DNA of 64,000 bases. Source: Terebella lapidaria. Taxonomy: Eukaryota > Annelida > Polychaeta > Terebellida > Terebellidae. The stretch lies in assembly GCA_949152475.1 (NCBI GenBank), contig OX424570.1:1662181-1726180 (forward strand), in the 5' to 3' direction. The translations under genes and the position numbers were made by a program. The notes beneath the pieces are model-generated. The model ran no database searches and was not told where the DNA came from. It saw only the letters and a program-made list of their open reading frames with translations. Shown here piece by piece: positions 23,506-36,199 of the stretch (position 1 is the first letter of the stretch; each line of letters begins with the position of its first letter).

Positions 23506-24992
23506 TAGATACAGATATCCGTTAGCAAAATTTGGCAAATACCGCGTTGTATAGCTTTGAAAATTACGAGAACAGCAAGTGGACATGAATTTGTATTTTC
23601 ATGATATAATAATGGTGACAAAGTTGGACATCACAAATTCAGACAGTGTCGCCAAAGAGTAACATATTTTACACTCTTAGGTGTCGACCTCTGCTTCTAA
23701 GCACTGTTCAAGTGTGACAGTATAGTTGCATGTACACGCAGATTACTACTCGCAGGTGCGAGAACCAAGCCGGTGTCGACCCTCTGGCAAATAATCAACT
23801 TCCGCTTGCGGCATCGTCGATTACTTTCCAGAGGCGCTCCACCTCAGTGTTTATCCCTTACAAAATCTGTAATTTAATTTTACAATATGTTCCGATCACT
23901 GTGTTTTTATATCATGCAATGTGCTTTGATGCTCGCCGATAAAGCGCACTAATATGCCGATAAATAATTGAACCACAACCTTTTATCATCGGGGGTAGCT
24001 TCCGGACCTCTCTTGGGTATAAATTCTACTTAAACTAGACGTCAAGGCCTAAAGATGCCGTTGGGGGCATTTCGTGTGCCTAGCGATTACTAAGAGCCGC
24101 TATCAGATGCAGCATATTCATTTTGTAATGTAGATATGGTCATAAATTATGTTTATTTGAAAGCCTCGCGGCAGGTTTACTCATGCATGTATCGGTTTTA
24201 AATTGAACGGACCCCTTTCTGTTGAGGAAGCACAAATAAAAATGATCAACATGCACCTCGGCTGCGATTGATATTTTATTGATATAAATCACATGCACGA
24301 GTTAATAACAATTCGAATACAAAAACCACACAAAACCTGATCTCATCATGATTTGACGCAAACTATTCAATAACAGTTGCCATCATGGTTGCAAAAAAAT
24401 ACATGGATAAACCATAAAATGGATCTCTTAATTTAATAACATTGATAAGGCTTATAGAATTGAATTCAGAAACCTAATACAGTGAGCTTTTGATTTAGGG
24501 TGGGTTAACAGGCGCCACCCATATACCGATAGAATTGATTTCAGAAACCTAATACAGTGAGCTTTTGATTTAGGGTGGGTTAACAGGCGCCACCCATATA
24601 CCGATACATGGTAAAACGTGCAAATTGAGCAGCACAGTTTTGGAAATGCGTGAGCGCCGTCCAGGAAAAACCAGCCGTGCTGGAAACCTGTGTCCATTTG
24701 ACCAGTGCTGAACACGCTAGAATGTTGGACCGCATTCTATGTTTTTTTTAAAACATAAAATGATTGAATCACCCAGTATAATTACAAATAACACCATAAA
24801 ATTACTTAATCACGATTCGTACACTGTGCGAAGTAGTGGCAAAACACGTCAGTAAACCAGTAGATCATTATACAAGAAATGCTCTTCATCTAAATGTAAA
24901 TCTGACGTGGACTACCAGTCGATCCCAGACTGTACGCGGGCGACAAGAAAGCCGAGCTCCTGAATTCATGAGATGCGCTGTACATAGTTTAA
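23506..24992. other. AT-rich DNA, no gene seen
   Basis: No gene is supported. It contains one 75-bp tandem duplication, listed separately. Confidence 0.5.
24456..24605 (+). repeat. 75-bp perfect-looking tandem duplication
   Basis: AGAATTGAATTCAGAAACCT... and AGAATTGATTTCAGAAACCT... follow each other with a 75-bp period and almost no differences, which points to a recent duplication. A minus-strand frame runs through both because the period is a multiple of three. There is no evidence of coding. Confidence 0.85.
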
Positions 24993-27900
24993 TCAGCACC
25001 ACCAGGCGTCGTCAAACTCGTTTTTGATGGGCATCTCCTTGTCCTGCCATGGAAACCACACAAAATCTGAAAAAAGATAAGAACACACATAATTAGACTG
25101 CACACATATGGTGAACTATGGGTTCATGAATAGGCTAACGCTGACAAATAACTGAAGAATACTTAATGCATTAGCAGCACCAAGAGTCATCCACCGCTTC
25201 CTTCATGGCCATCTCCTCGCCTGCCATAGAAAATGCACTGATCTGGAAATAGATAACATAATACACAATTACTTAAAGAATAAGTAGCTGCGGTAGCAGC
25301 AACAAGGTCATCCGCCTTGACCTTGACGACTGCCGCCTGCCCCCGTCCGCTGAACTTGAAAAACTGTCAAGCTTTCAATTCCAAACTTCAATTACAATCA
25401 GCCTGTAAACCCAAGTTCTTTGATTCCATCCCAAGTTCTTAACAACAGGTGTGCTGAAGTGTGCACCCTCCTGCTCACTTGTTGTGTGGAGCTTGGCTGG
25501 AATCAAACAACTTGACTGCGGGTTCACAGGCTGAAACTAACAAATAATAATACTTAACTGAATCAGCAGCAGCAAGCGTCGTCCATCACGTCCTTCAGGG
25601 GCTACTCCTCTCGCTGCCAGGGAAACAGCACTAATCTGGAAAGATTCAATAGAACACATAATTAATGACAGAAAATGAGCTGTGGCAGCAGTATCAAGGT
25701 CACCCTCCTTGACCTTGATGACTGCCGCCTGCCCCCGGGGCCGCCGTCCGCCGCACCTGAAAAATACAAAAACACATATAGGATTAAACTGTCAGGCTTT
25801 CAATTTCAAATTTCAATTACAATCAGCCTGTAAACCCAAAGTTGTTTGATTCCACCCAAGTGCTACACAACAGGTGTGCTGAAGTGTGCACCCTCCTGCT
25901 CACTTGTTGTGTGGAGCTTGGCTGGAATCAAATAACTTGACTGCGGGTTCACAGGCTGAAACTAACAAGTAATTCAAGAATACTTAACTGAATCAGCAGC
26001 AGCAAGCGTCGTCCATCACGTCCTTCAGTGTCTCGTCCTCTCGCTGCCAGGGAAACAGCACTAATCTGGAAAGATTCAATAGAACACATAATTAATGACA
26101 GAAAATGAGCTGTGGCAGCAGTATCAAGGTCACCCTCCTTGACCTTGATGACTGCCGCCTGCCCCCGGGGCCGCCGTCCGCCGCACCTGAAAAATACAAA
26201 AACACATATAGGATTAAACTGTCAGGCTTTCAATTTCAAATTTCAATTAAAATCAGCCTGTAAACCCAAAGTTGTTTGATTCCACCCAAGTTCTTCACAA
26301 CAGGTGTGTTGAAGTGTGCACCCTCCTGTTCACTTGTTGTGTGGAGCTTGGCTGGAATCAAATAACTTGACTGCGGGTTCACAGGCTGAAACTAACAAAT
26401 AATTCAAGAATACTTAACTGAATCAGCAGCAGCAAGCGTCGTCCATCACGTCCTTCAGTGTCTCGTCCTCTCGCTGCCAGGGAAACAGCACTAATCTGGA
26501 AAGATCCAATAGAACACATAATTAATGACAGAAAATGAGCTGTGGCAGCAGTATCAAGGTCAACCTCCTTGACCTTGATGACTGCCGCCTGCCGCCGGGG
26601 CCGCCGTCCGCCGCACCTGAAAAATACAAAAACACATATAGGATTAAACTGTCAGGCTTTCAATTTCAAATTTCAATTACAATCAGCCTGTAAACCCAAA
26701 GTTGTTTGATTCCACCCAAGTTCTACACAACAGGTGTGCTGAAGTGTGCACCCTCCTGCTCACTTGTTGTGTGGAGCTTGGCTGGAATCAAATAACTTGA
26801 CTGCGGGTTCACAGGCTGAAACTAACAAGTAATTCAAGAATACTTAACTGAATCAGCAGCAGCAAGCGTCGTCCATCACGTCCTTCAGGGGCTCGTCCTC
26901 TCGCTGCCAGGGAAACAGCACTAATCTGGAAAGATTCAATAGAACACATAATTAATAACTGAAAATGAGCTGTGGCAGCAGTATCAAGGTCAACCTCCTT
27001 GACCTTGATGACTGCCGCCTGCCCCCGGGGCCGCCGTCCGCCGCACCTGAAAAATACAAAAACACATATAGGATTAAACTGTCAGGCTTTCAATTTCAAA
27101 TTTCAATTACAATCAGCCTGTAAACCCAAAGTTGTTTGATTCCACCCAAGTTCTACACAACAGGTGTGCTGAAGTGTGCACCCTCCTGCTCACTTGTTGT
27201 GTGGAGCTTGGCTGGAATCAAATAACTTGACTGCGGGTTCACAGGCTGAAACTAACAAGTAATTCAAGAATACTTAACTGAATCAGCAGCAGCAAGCGTC
27301 GTCCATCACGTCCTTCAGTGTCTCGTCCTCTCGCTGCCAGGGAAACAGCACTAATCTGGAAAGATTCAATAGAACACATAATTAATGACAGAAAATGAGC
27401 TGTGGCAGCAGTATCAAGGTCACCCTCCTTGACCTTGATGACTGCCGCCTGCCCCCGGGGCCGCCGTCCGCCGCACCTGAAAAATACAAAAACACATATA
27501 GGATTAAACTGTCAGGCTTTCAATTTCAAATTTCAATTAAAATCAGCCTGTAAACCCAAAGTTGTTTGATTCCACCCAAGTTCTTCACAACAGGTGTGTT
27601 GAAGTGTGCACCCTCCTGTTCACTTGTTGTGTGGAGCTTGGCTGGAATCAAATAACTTGACTGCGGGTTCACAGGCTGAAACTAACAAATAATTCAAGAA
27701 TACTTAACTGAATCAGCAGCAGCAAGCGTCGTCCATCACGTCCTTCAGTGTCTCGTCCTCTCGCTGCCAGGGAAACAGCACTAATCTGGAAAGATCCAAT
27801 AGAACACATAATTAATGACAGAAAATGAGCTGTGGCAGCAGTATCAAGGTCAACCTCCTTGACCTTGATGACTGCCGCCTGCCGCCGGGGCCGCCGTCCG

Positions 27901-30062
27901 CCGCACCTGAAAAATACAAAAACACATATAGGATTAAACTGTCAGGCTTTCAATTTCAAATTTCAATTACAATCAGCCTGTAAACCCAAAGTTGTTTGAT
28001 TCCACCCAAGTTCTACACAACAGGTGTGCTGAAGTGTGCACCCTCCTGCTCACTTGTTGTGTGGAGCTTGGCTGGAATCAAATAACTTGACTGCGGGTTC
28101 ACAGGCTGAAACTAACAAGTAATTCAAGAATACTTAACTGAATCAGCAGCAGCAAGCGTCGTCCATCACGTCCTTCAGGGGCTACTCCTCTCGCTGCCAG
28201 GGAAACAGCACTAATCTGGAAAGATTCAATAGAACACATAATTAATGACAGAAAATGAGCTGTGGCAGCAGTATCAAGGTCAACCTCCTTGACCTTGATG
28301 ACTGCCGCCTGCCCCCGGGGCCGCCGTCCGCCGCACCTGAAAAATACAAAAACACATATAGGATTAAACTGTCATGCTTTCAATTTCAAATTTCAATTAC
28401 AATCAGCCTGTAAACCCAAAGTTGTTTGATTCCACCCAAGTTCTTCACAACAGGTGTGTTGAAGTGTGCACCCTCCTGCTCACTTGTTGTGTGGAGCTTG
28501 GCTGGAATCAAATAACTTGACTGTGGGTTCACAGGCTGAAACTAACAAATAATTAATGAATACTTAGCTGAAACAGCAGCAGCAAGCATCGTCCATCACG
28601 TCCTTCAGTGTCTCGTCCTCTCGCTGCCAGGGAAACAGCACTAATCTGGAAAGATTCAACAGAACACATAATTAATGACAGAAAATGAGCTGTGGCAGCA
28701 GTATCAAGGTCACCCTCCTTGACCTTGATGACTGCCGCCTGCCCCCGGGGCCGCCGTCCGCCGCATCTGAAAAATACAAAAACACATATAGGATTAAACT
28801 GTCAGGCTTTCAATTTCAAATTTCAATTACAATCAGCCTGTAAACCCAAAGTTGTTTGATTCCACCCAAGTTCTTCACAACAGGTGTGTTGAAGTGTGCA
28901 CCCTCCTGCTCACTTGTTGTGTGGAGCTTGGCTGGAATCAAATAACTTGACTGCGGGTTCACAGGCTGAAACTAACAAATAATTAAAGAATACTTAACTG
29001 AATCAGCAGCAGCAAGCGTCGTCCATCACGTCCTTCAGTGTCTCGTCCTCTCGCTGCCAGGGAAACAGCACTAATCTGGAAAGATTCAACAGAACACATA
29101 ATTAATGACAGAAAATGAGCTGTGGCAGCAGTATCAAGGTCACCCTCCTTGACCTTGATGACTGCCGCCTGCCCCCGGGGCCGCCGTCCGCCGCACCTGA
29201 AAAATACAAAAACACATATAGGATTAAACTGTCAGGCTTTCAATTTCAAATTTCAATTACAATCAGCCTGTAAACCCAAAGTTGTTTGATTCCACCCAAG
29301 TTCTTCACAACAGGTGTGTTGAAGTGTGCACCCTCCTGCTCACTTGTTGTGTGGAGCTTGGCTGGAATCAAATAACTTGACTGTGGGTTCACAGGCTGAA
29401 ACTAACAAATAATTCAAGAATACTTAACTGAATCAGTAGCAGCAAGCGTCGTCCATCACGTCCTTCAGTGTCTCGTCCTCTCGCTGCCAGGGAAACAGCA
29501 CTAATCTGGAAAGATTCAACAGAACACATAATTAATGACAGAAAATGAGCTGTGGCAGCAGTATCAAGGTCACCCTCCTTGACCTTGATGACTGCCGCCT
29601 GCCCCCAGGGCCGCCGTCCGCCGCACCTGAAAAATACAAAAACACATATAGGATTAAACTGTCAGGCTTTCAATTTCAAATTTCAATTACAATCAGCCTG
29701 TAAACCCAAAGTTGTTTGATTCCACCCAAGTTCTTCACAACAGGTGTGTTGAAGTGTGCACCCTCCTGCTCACTTGTTGTGAAGAGCTTGGCTGGAATCG
29801 AACAACTTGACTGCGGGTTCACAGGCTGAAACTAACAAATAATTCAAGAATACTTAACTAAATCAGCAGCAGCAAGCGTCGTCCATCACGTCCTTCAGTG
29901 TCTCCTCCTCTCGCTGCCATGGAAACCGCACTAATCTGGAAAGATTCAATAGAACACATAATTAGTGACAGAAAATGAGCTGTGGCAGCAGTATCAAGGT
30001 CACCCTTCTTGACCTTCATGACTGTGGCCTGCCCTCGGGGCCGCCGTCCGCCGCTCCTGAAA
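24993..30062. repeat. 430-bp satellite array (11 near-identical units plus edge units)
   Basis: The marker CTAATCTGGA recurs at 25,631, 26,061, 26,491, 26,921, 27,351, 27,781, 28,211, 28,641, 29,071, 29,501 and 29,931, always exactly 430 bp apart. Left of 25,570 there are shorter, divergent units. Variants (GGGCTAC/GGGCTCG against GTGTCTC, and CAATTAAAATCAG) recur every 1,290 bp, so in the left part three units form a higher-order unit. On the minus strand each unit has two segments preceded by good splice acceptors (TTTTTGTATTTTTCAG and TTGAATCTTTCCAG). Either this is a satellite or a tandemly amplified piece of a gene. Confidence 0.95.
29863..29935 (-). other. Exon-like segment B in the outermost right satellite unit
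   Basis: After CTTTCCAG| the minus strand encodes LVRFPWQREEETLKDVMDDA plus CCC and a stop. Central units give LVLFPWQREDETLKDVMDDA plus CCC-stop, except two units that have an in-frame stop. The most divergent left unit (24,993-25,066) gives FVWFPWQDKEMPIKNEFDDA plus WWC-stop. Retention of FPWQ, the Lys, DDA and the final Cys between divergent units suggests descent from a real terminal exon. The protein family is not recognised. Confidence 0.45.
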
Positions 30063-31640
30063 ATTAGGCCAAGGTCAGATGTTAGCCAGGTCACTGGTTA
30101 AATCCAAGTTCAAGAGAATATTCAGCATATATAATATCAAGCATATATCATGTCCACAATTGATTTCTTAGCTGTAAGGTCGATAACAAGCGAGATATTA
30201 GCCATTTTGTCCTGTGACCTTACAACTGAGGTCAGAGGTCAAATTCAAGGTCACGCGAATATTCAGCATATATCATTTCCTATATGTGCACAATTGATTC
30301 CTAGTCACTTGATTTAACATGGGAAAGTCCCATTTGGGCCGAGTATGGAATATTTGAAATATTTTTAGGCATTTTTGTGCAAAATTTCAGAAAAAATTGC
30401 CCGTAAACAAAAAAGATATAAATGTGGACGACGAACGCAACGCCATGCCGATGGGTTATCGGACCATAGGTCCGGTAACCTAACAACACCTATTTTTCCA
30501 AACATTCATCATCATGCACAGGCACGTACAACTCAAGCATTGCATATGTGCCAACTACCGGCCGGTGTACACAAAAACATTTGTTCTGATATTTCGCCTC
30601 ACAGCAAAATAATGTCAACTTCGCATAGTAAATGTGCACTGTGCAGCACCCACTTGAATAACGGAAAAGCTAACACTCGGGTGCGATAGCAGGAAACCCA
30701 TGTTGCAATGCGAGTATATTTTTGGAAGCATTTGAGTGTTATAATATTATATTTTGGAAGGATTGAGTGCCACTCTGGACAAATGAATGCGCCATGTGAC
30801 CAGCTTTGAAAAAAATCATAGTATACATGTACATGTATATCTCAGATTGCCCATCACATGTTACTGTTCATGCAACCCATGCATTCCCATACATTCAGCA
30901 GTTGCAGAAAGTTATTTAATGCTAATTCTGTTGCAAACTCAAGGATTCTGAAATCAGTCAGGCCAATAACTCATCGTGTTCACACACTTTATCTAACCAT
31001 ACCATGATATTCAGGCTATTCACATGAACTGATGAACGAGGTTTCGCTAATGTATTAAGAGAATAAATAATTCAAAACACATACTCACAGTATTATCCAT
31101 ATGTTGCATATTCACGAACCAGCGGTGCTTTCTGTGGCTAATAAGATCGTCTGTTGCCGCGTATAGTATAGTATGCCTATATAGTGCTTTAGTTGCGCAA
31201 TACTGACCAACAGTGAAGGTAACTTTGTTTTTCTCATTTCAACAGGGATTAAAATGCGAGTATTATTGGCGCAGAAAAATGAATACGTGTGCCGAAAAAG
31301 AACTCAAACTCACATTGAAAATTCTCTTGAGGGTTTACTCAGTTGATCCTTGGTTGATCCATGCATTCTGTAGTCTTAGTAACAGTGAAAAAGCTGAGTC
31401 ATACGGAGCTGTACATGTACTAGTATTTTTTGGACGAGTAGACCTGTTATGCAACGTCGTCCTGACGATACACTTGATCGAACTGACTGTATGTGTACTT
31501 TTTAGGTTACCAGATCTTGATCATCTATTGGCATAACCTTACGTCCGTCGTCCAGAATTTTAGTTTATGGTCAAATTTTTCTGAAATTTTGCACAAAAAT
31601 ACCAAAAATATTTCAAGAGGGAGGTATTTTTGAGTTTTTT
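30063..31640. repeat. Dispersed TGACCT-rich repeat pieces (family B), two in inverted order
   Basis: 30,063-30,481 has the TATTCAGCATATATCAT / AGGTCA pattern also seen at 33,330-33,900 and ends in a hairpin (GGTTATCGGACC...GGTCCGGTAACC) followed by CTAA. The segment TTTTTGTGCAAAATTTCAG near 30,375 is inverted at about 31,575-31,600. The DNA in between is AT-rich, and no gene is supported. Confidence 0.6.
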
Positions 31641-32304
31641 TTACTTTGCATTACGTATAGGATAGGGCCCCAGGCTGAGGATCTATTGCAGCCGTGGGCC
31701 CTATCCGACATAGTTCAGGATTCCCCCAATGATACATTTCACAAACAGAGTTTGGAATATCTGCTTCACCCATCAAATACGTTTTTAATAAAATTAATTT
31801 TGTATATTCATGATATACAATTTCTGCTATTACCAAAAGCCACGCATATATTAGTTGCTTTTGTTCACATGGTTCACGACTTCCCCCCCCCCCCCCCCCC
31901 CCAGCCTCTTGGCCCCATACAAATCCCCTCCCCTCTCCCCTCCTCCTCCGCCGATGGATGTATGGGTTGCCGGGTCGAAGTACGCTGCTCCTCTCATGTT
32001 CTCGCTTCAGTTGTTGTTATTTTGCTACACACAAAAACCGGGAACGAATGTACGTGTATTGCATTGCATGCAATCGCTGAGTTCTCCAGTGTACCAGTGT
32101 CAACAATATTACTCCAAGCACTAAATGTCAACCCAGTCTACATACAACTAAACGTGGTCACACTTGAATGACCTCAGTGGCTAACATGTGAACGGGTATA
32201 AACAAACCAATATCTATATGTCATGTCATGTACCACAGTATCGACACCATTTACATATTTGGTATCCTGGCTCTCAGAGACGAATTTATGGTGAGTACCA
32301 GTAC
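31641..32304. other. Intergenic DNA with a 20-bp C-run
   Basis: It contains a palindrome around GGATAGGGCCC...GGGCCCTATCC (about 31,660-31,710) and C20 at 31,883-31,902. No gene is supported. Pro-rich frames across the C-run are artefacts of the homopolymer. Confidence 0.6.
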
Positions 32305-32590
32305 AGGGGGGCGGGATGGTGCAGTGGCAGAGCGCTCGGCCCATGATCTAAAGATCGTGGGTTCGAGTCCGCTCAGCGCCACTTGTGCCCGAAAACCTCC
32401 CACGCCAGTGCAGCCCGACTGGCGGTAAAAACAAAGGCCGGGTGGTGTCAGAGACTGTCTATGGTGTCTGGCACCTAAAAGATCCCTTGGGATTTATCGT
32501 AAAGAGTAGGGGATTTCCCCGATCCCGGGTTTCTGTCTAGGGGGCATATCATCGAGTTATGGCGCCCCCTTACCCCAAGTACAAGTACCA
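32305..32590 (+). mobile_element. tRNA-derived SINE
   Basis: The head has RNA polymerase III A- and B-box motifs (TGGTGCAGTGG and GGTTCGAGTCC) in tRNA order and spacing. The body carries TAAAAGATCCCTTGGGATTT and AAAGAGTAGGGG, blocks shared by several animal SINE families. The tail is made of AAGTACC-like repeats. An 11-bp target duplication AGTACCAGTAC lies at 32,294-32,304 and 32,591-32,601. It depends on a LINE's machinery for mobility. The intact target repeat suggests a fairly recent insertion. Confidence 0.85.
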
Positions 32591-33099
32591 AGTACCAGTA
32601 CCGTGACACTTTTGGTTAAAGCCCTGGCTGTGTAATGTCCCTGTACATGAAATATTTGATGTGTTTTGCATACATTCCTCACTGACAGGAGGACAGATAA
32701 TTGTGTTCCATTCTCGGATCGTAGATGAGGCAAGCCATTCTAATGGGACAATCTTGTTGTCAATGCGATCATCCAGTTCAAAATGAATCGCCACTACATT
32801 TCCTTTTCGTGTGCTGCCAAATGTTGGTGTTATTCAATATGAACACCATCAACATTGCATGACCTGGTATCTACATAGTCCGGCACAGCGTGCAGTCTAT
32901 GACGTCATCCGGATTAAATTTCGGCAATGATGAAACGACTCAAGTGTACAAACGTGTGTAGTTTCTGGCATACACTGTTTGTACACTTGTAGTCTCTCCT
33001 ATTTTTATATTTCTTTCAGGTTCCTATCTAGATAGGAACCTCCCTGAGAGGTTCCTATTAAAAATAGGGACTTGGCCATGACAAAAGAATCATGAACTA

Positions 33100-34870
33100 T
33101 CTTCTTTGAAAAACGCCCCATTTTGGACTTTGCACTATTCAAGCGTCTTCTCCTCCGAGACCACTCAATGGAATCTTCCAAAACGTATGTTGATATTATG
33201 GCAGAGTCGCCACAAACTGATCATGTTTTTATCTATTTTTTTTAACTCGGGGAAAAAAAGCCAATTATTAATAACTGAACAAAGAACAAAGAACAAAATG
33301 GGTAGCATCTCGCTTATCAAGTTTAAAGCTTAGGCTTATAGAAAATGATATATGCTGAATATTCTCATGACCTTGAACTTGACCTTTGACTTCATTCTCA
33401 TGGCTGATATATCTCCTATTATCGAGTCTACAGCTTGTGGACATATAGGAAATGATACATGCCGCATTTGTTGATGGCCTTGAATTTGACCTTTGACCCA
33501 ATTTTCAATGTCAGATCACAAAATGGCTAATATCTCAATCATTATCGACTTTACAGCTTAGGAATCAATTATGCACATATGGGAAATGATATATGCTGAA
33601 TAATTTCATGACCTTGAACTTTACCTTTAAACTTACTTTCAAGGTCAGAGCACATAATGGTTGATATCTCTCTTATTATCAACTTTACAGCTTAGGAATA
33701 AATTGTGAAGGAAGTCATATATATATGCTGAACATTGTCATGATCTTGAGTTTGACCTTTAACCTCATTCTCAAGGTCAGAGCACAAAATTGCTAATGTC
33801 TCTCTTAATATTGAGTTTACAGCTTTGAAATCAATTGCGGACATATAAGAAATGATGTATGCTGAACATTTTCGTCACATTGAATATGACCAGTGACCTT
33901 ATTTTCAAGATCACGAGACGAAATAGCTAATATCTAATGTGTAAAACGTAAATCGTCTGGTAACCTTCCTTAGCCTTCGGGCTAATTTTTAGGTTGCCAT
34001 GTTGGAATGACCCCGCGTCCATCGTCCACATTTTTAGCTTTGACGTTAGTTTTTCTACAAATACCAAAAAAAAAAATATTTCAAAAGGGCGGCATTTTTT
34101 CATCTTACATCATTTTAAAAAATGGTGGACATTTTTGTCGAAAAATGCCCCATATTGTGGGATAGTCCCCACAAACTGATCTTTGGAATTTTGAATTTCT
34201 CCTTTTTCTCACCAATTTTTTTAATATGAAAAAATGCCTATTATTGATAATTGGCAAAACAATATAATTGTATCTTCAAGAGTTGCAGCCGAATCTTCCT
34301 GCAAAAGAGAGAGTTTTTTTTTTTAATTTTCTCAATATTTTCAGAATGGCAGCCATTTTCATAAAAAAAAACAATTTGGACTTAACAATATTCAAACATT
34401 TTCTCCTCCTAGGCCGCTTGATGGAATTTCACAACACTTTGTGTGTTGATATTATGGGATAGTCCCCGCAAAGTATTTTTTAGAACTTTTAATTTCCCTT
34501 CATTTTTGTTGCAATTTTTAAAATTCGATTTTTTCTCATAAGAGTATATTTTCGAATTTTTCTGATATCTTGAACCAAGATACTGAAAAATACTACTAGA
34601 AGGACATAATCTGTTTTCAGGATTTCTCATTATTTTTAAACGAGAGGCCAGTTTCGACAAATAGCGCTCAATTTTGGACTTAATCAAACAATATTCAAAC
34701 GACTTCTCATCCGATACCACTTCATGTAATCTTTTGGCACTTTGTATGTCGATACTGTTGTGTATGTATGGTTATGAAACGACGCTCAATTTTGGACTTT
34801 GCAATATTGAAACGTCTTGCCCTCCGAGGCCACTTCATGGAATTTTTTGGCATTTTGTATGTGGATACTG
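33100..34870. repeat. Family B repeat, internally repeated (TGACCTTGAACTTGACC)
   Basis: At least four loosely repeated blocks of about 130 bp carry CATGACCTTGAACTTGACCT and AATGATATATGCTGAA (33,340-33,900). These are followed by three or four repeats of a block containing CAATTTTGGACTT...CTCC..GGCC.CTT.ATGGAAT...GTTGATATTATGG (33,110, 34,370, 34,670, 34,780). No gene. Probably several decayed copies of one long AT-rich element. Confidence 0.6.
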
Positions 34871-35465
34871 TGGAATATACCCCCGTCACACTGGAATGGC
34901 GGTGCCACGGCGGGGCTTGTACAATGTAAATCGCCGTGGCATTGCCATGATCGCCGTGGTTCCTCGGCGATTCCGCATTTGATCGCCGTAGCACCGCGGA
35001 AAACTGTCAACACCGCGGACCTTCGCGGTGGCATGGCGGAAGTTTTGAACATGTTCAAAACTTCCGCAGTGCTACCGTGAGTGGGCCAATCCGCAGTAGG
35101 ATCGTCGTGGCACCGCCATAACCGCCGTGGAACCGTACTAAGACCTCATTAGCATCTCCATAACCGTCATGCATCCTCAGTAAGACCGCCGTGCAACCGC
35201 CAGAAAAGTAAACTGGCAACCCTACTGCGATCAAGTGGCGGTGATGGCGGTGCTACTGAGGTGCTACCACGGGAGCACTGCGTGTATGGGGGTGCCACGA
35301 CAGACTCAATGAGGAATTCTAGAATACTAGGCGATCTTACTGCGATTCACACGGCGGTGGTGGCGGTGTTATTGAGGTGTCTGTACGGCAATGGCGTTTC
35401 CACTGCGGTTGCACGGATGTTGCACTGAGGGTCTTGCACGGTGCTACGGCGGTCAAATTTTTGCA

Positions 35466-35473
35466 TATAAAAG
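35466..35473 (+). promoter_or_regulatory. TATA box of the TIR transposon
   Basis: TATAAAAG, 76 nt upstream of the ATG at 35,549, in the expected position for a short leader. Confidence 0.45.
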
Positions 35474-35548
35474 CTTTGGTTTTCTGAATAAATTTCAAGT
35501 GTTCTGAAAGTTTTGAAACACTTCAGATCAATTCATTGAAAAAGAATA

Positions 35549-35725
35549 ATGGCAGATAACAGAAATCTGATCGTCATGCAAAACTTGCTGTCGGATGAGC
35601 AAGCAATCCTCATGGGAAGACTCCTCTTCCGAGGGTGGAGGGGCGTAAGAGGGCGTTTCTTGGTAGCTCTTCCCCTTGTTGTGGTACGTTTCGGCATAAT
35701 TACTGTAGTGTACACTGTAGTGTAG
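35549..35725 (+). CDS. 58-residue ORF, possible truncated transposase start
   Basis: The ATG follows the TATA box. The product begins MADNRNLIVMQNLLSDEQAI and contains an Arg-rich stretch (LLFRGWRGVRGRF), then hydrophobic residues. Arg-rich N-termini are common in Harbinger-type transposases, but the resemblance is weak and the rest of a transposase is missing. Probably non-functional. Confidence 0.3.
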   Translation: MADNRNLIVMQNLLSDEQAILMGRLLFRGWRGVRGRFLVALPLVVVRFGIITVVYTVV

Positions 35726-36199
35726 TGTGCACGTCACCAACAAAAGGTAATGAATTTCACCGAAAACCACCTCCCTTTTATAGAGCCGCATCGTTTCGCG
35801 ATGCTGCCGCAGTGCCACCGTCGTAGCACCTCGGTAGCACCGCCACCACGTAGTAGCACCTCAGTGGCCCCTCAATGCTTCCCCCAACAGCGTAGTACTG
35901 CCGCCAATGATCGCCATGGAACCGCCAAACAAACCGTAGTGGTAACTCAGTAGGATCGCCATGTCCGCAGTGACGCCGCCGTGCTTCCTCCCTGGATCCT
36001 CAGTAGTACCGTGAAGAAAAACTCACGTTTGATGAGAGGGGAAAAATACGAAAACCCTACTGGAGGTGTCACTACGGTGATGGCGGTTTTGACTGAAAAC
36101 AGTTGTGGTACCGTAGTGGCACCGCCAGTCCAGTGTGACGGGGTAACAAACCAATCTTTTTGAATTTCTCCCCCATATTTTTTTCTATCAAGATTATTA

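Larger units (their letters stand above)
34881..36143. mobile_element. 1.26-kb TIR DNA transposon, internally deleted
   Basis: The ends CCCCGTCACACTGGAATGGC and its inverse ...CAGTCCAGTGTGACGGGG match over about 28 bp with one mismatch, and are flanked by TAC on the left and TAA on the right (a TA-type target). The interior is crowded with CACCGCC/GGCGGTG blocks. It also has a TATA box and a short ORF (separate entries), so it looks like a deletion derivative keeping the 5' end of a transposase gene. The TIR style and TA-like target would suit PIF/Harbinger, but no transposase core is present to prove it. Confidence 0.75.

Noticed and set aside
25570-30062. 11 complete small genes, one per satellite unit
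   Set aside because: Units have no start codon or promoter of their own, and segment A has no clear donor to segment B; exon-derived repeats fit better.
31855-32171. Pro-rich protein frames
   Set aside because: The proline run comes from a C20 homopolymer; frames in two phases look equally protein-like.
32310-32382. Functional tRNA gene
   Set aside because: A and B boxes are present, but the cloverleaf is imperfect, the sequence continues into a SINE body and tail, and target repeats flank the whole unit.
34722-35080. Overlapping ORFs on both strands inside the TIR element
   Set aside because: They arise from CACCGCC/GGCGGTG words that lack stop codons in several frames; no domain.
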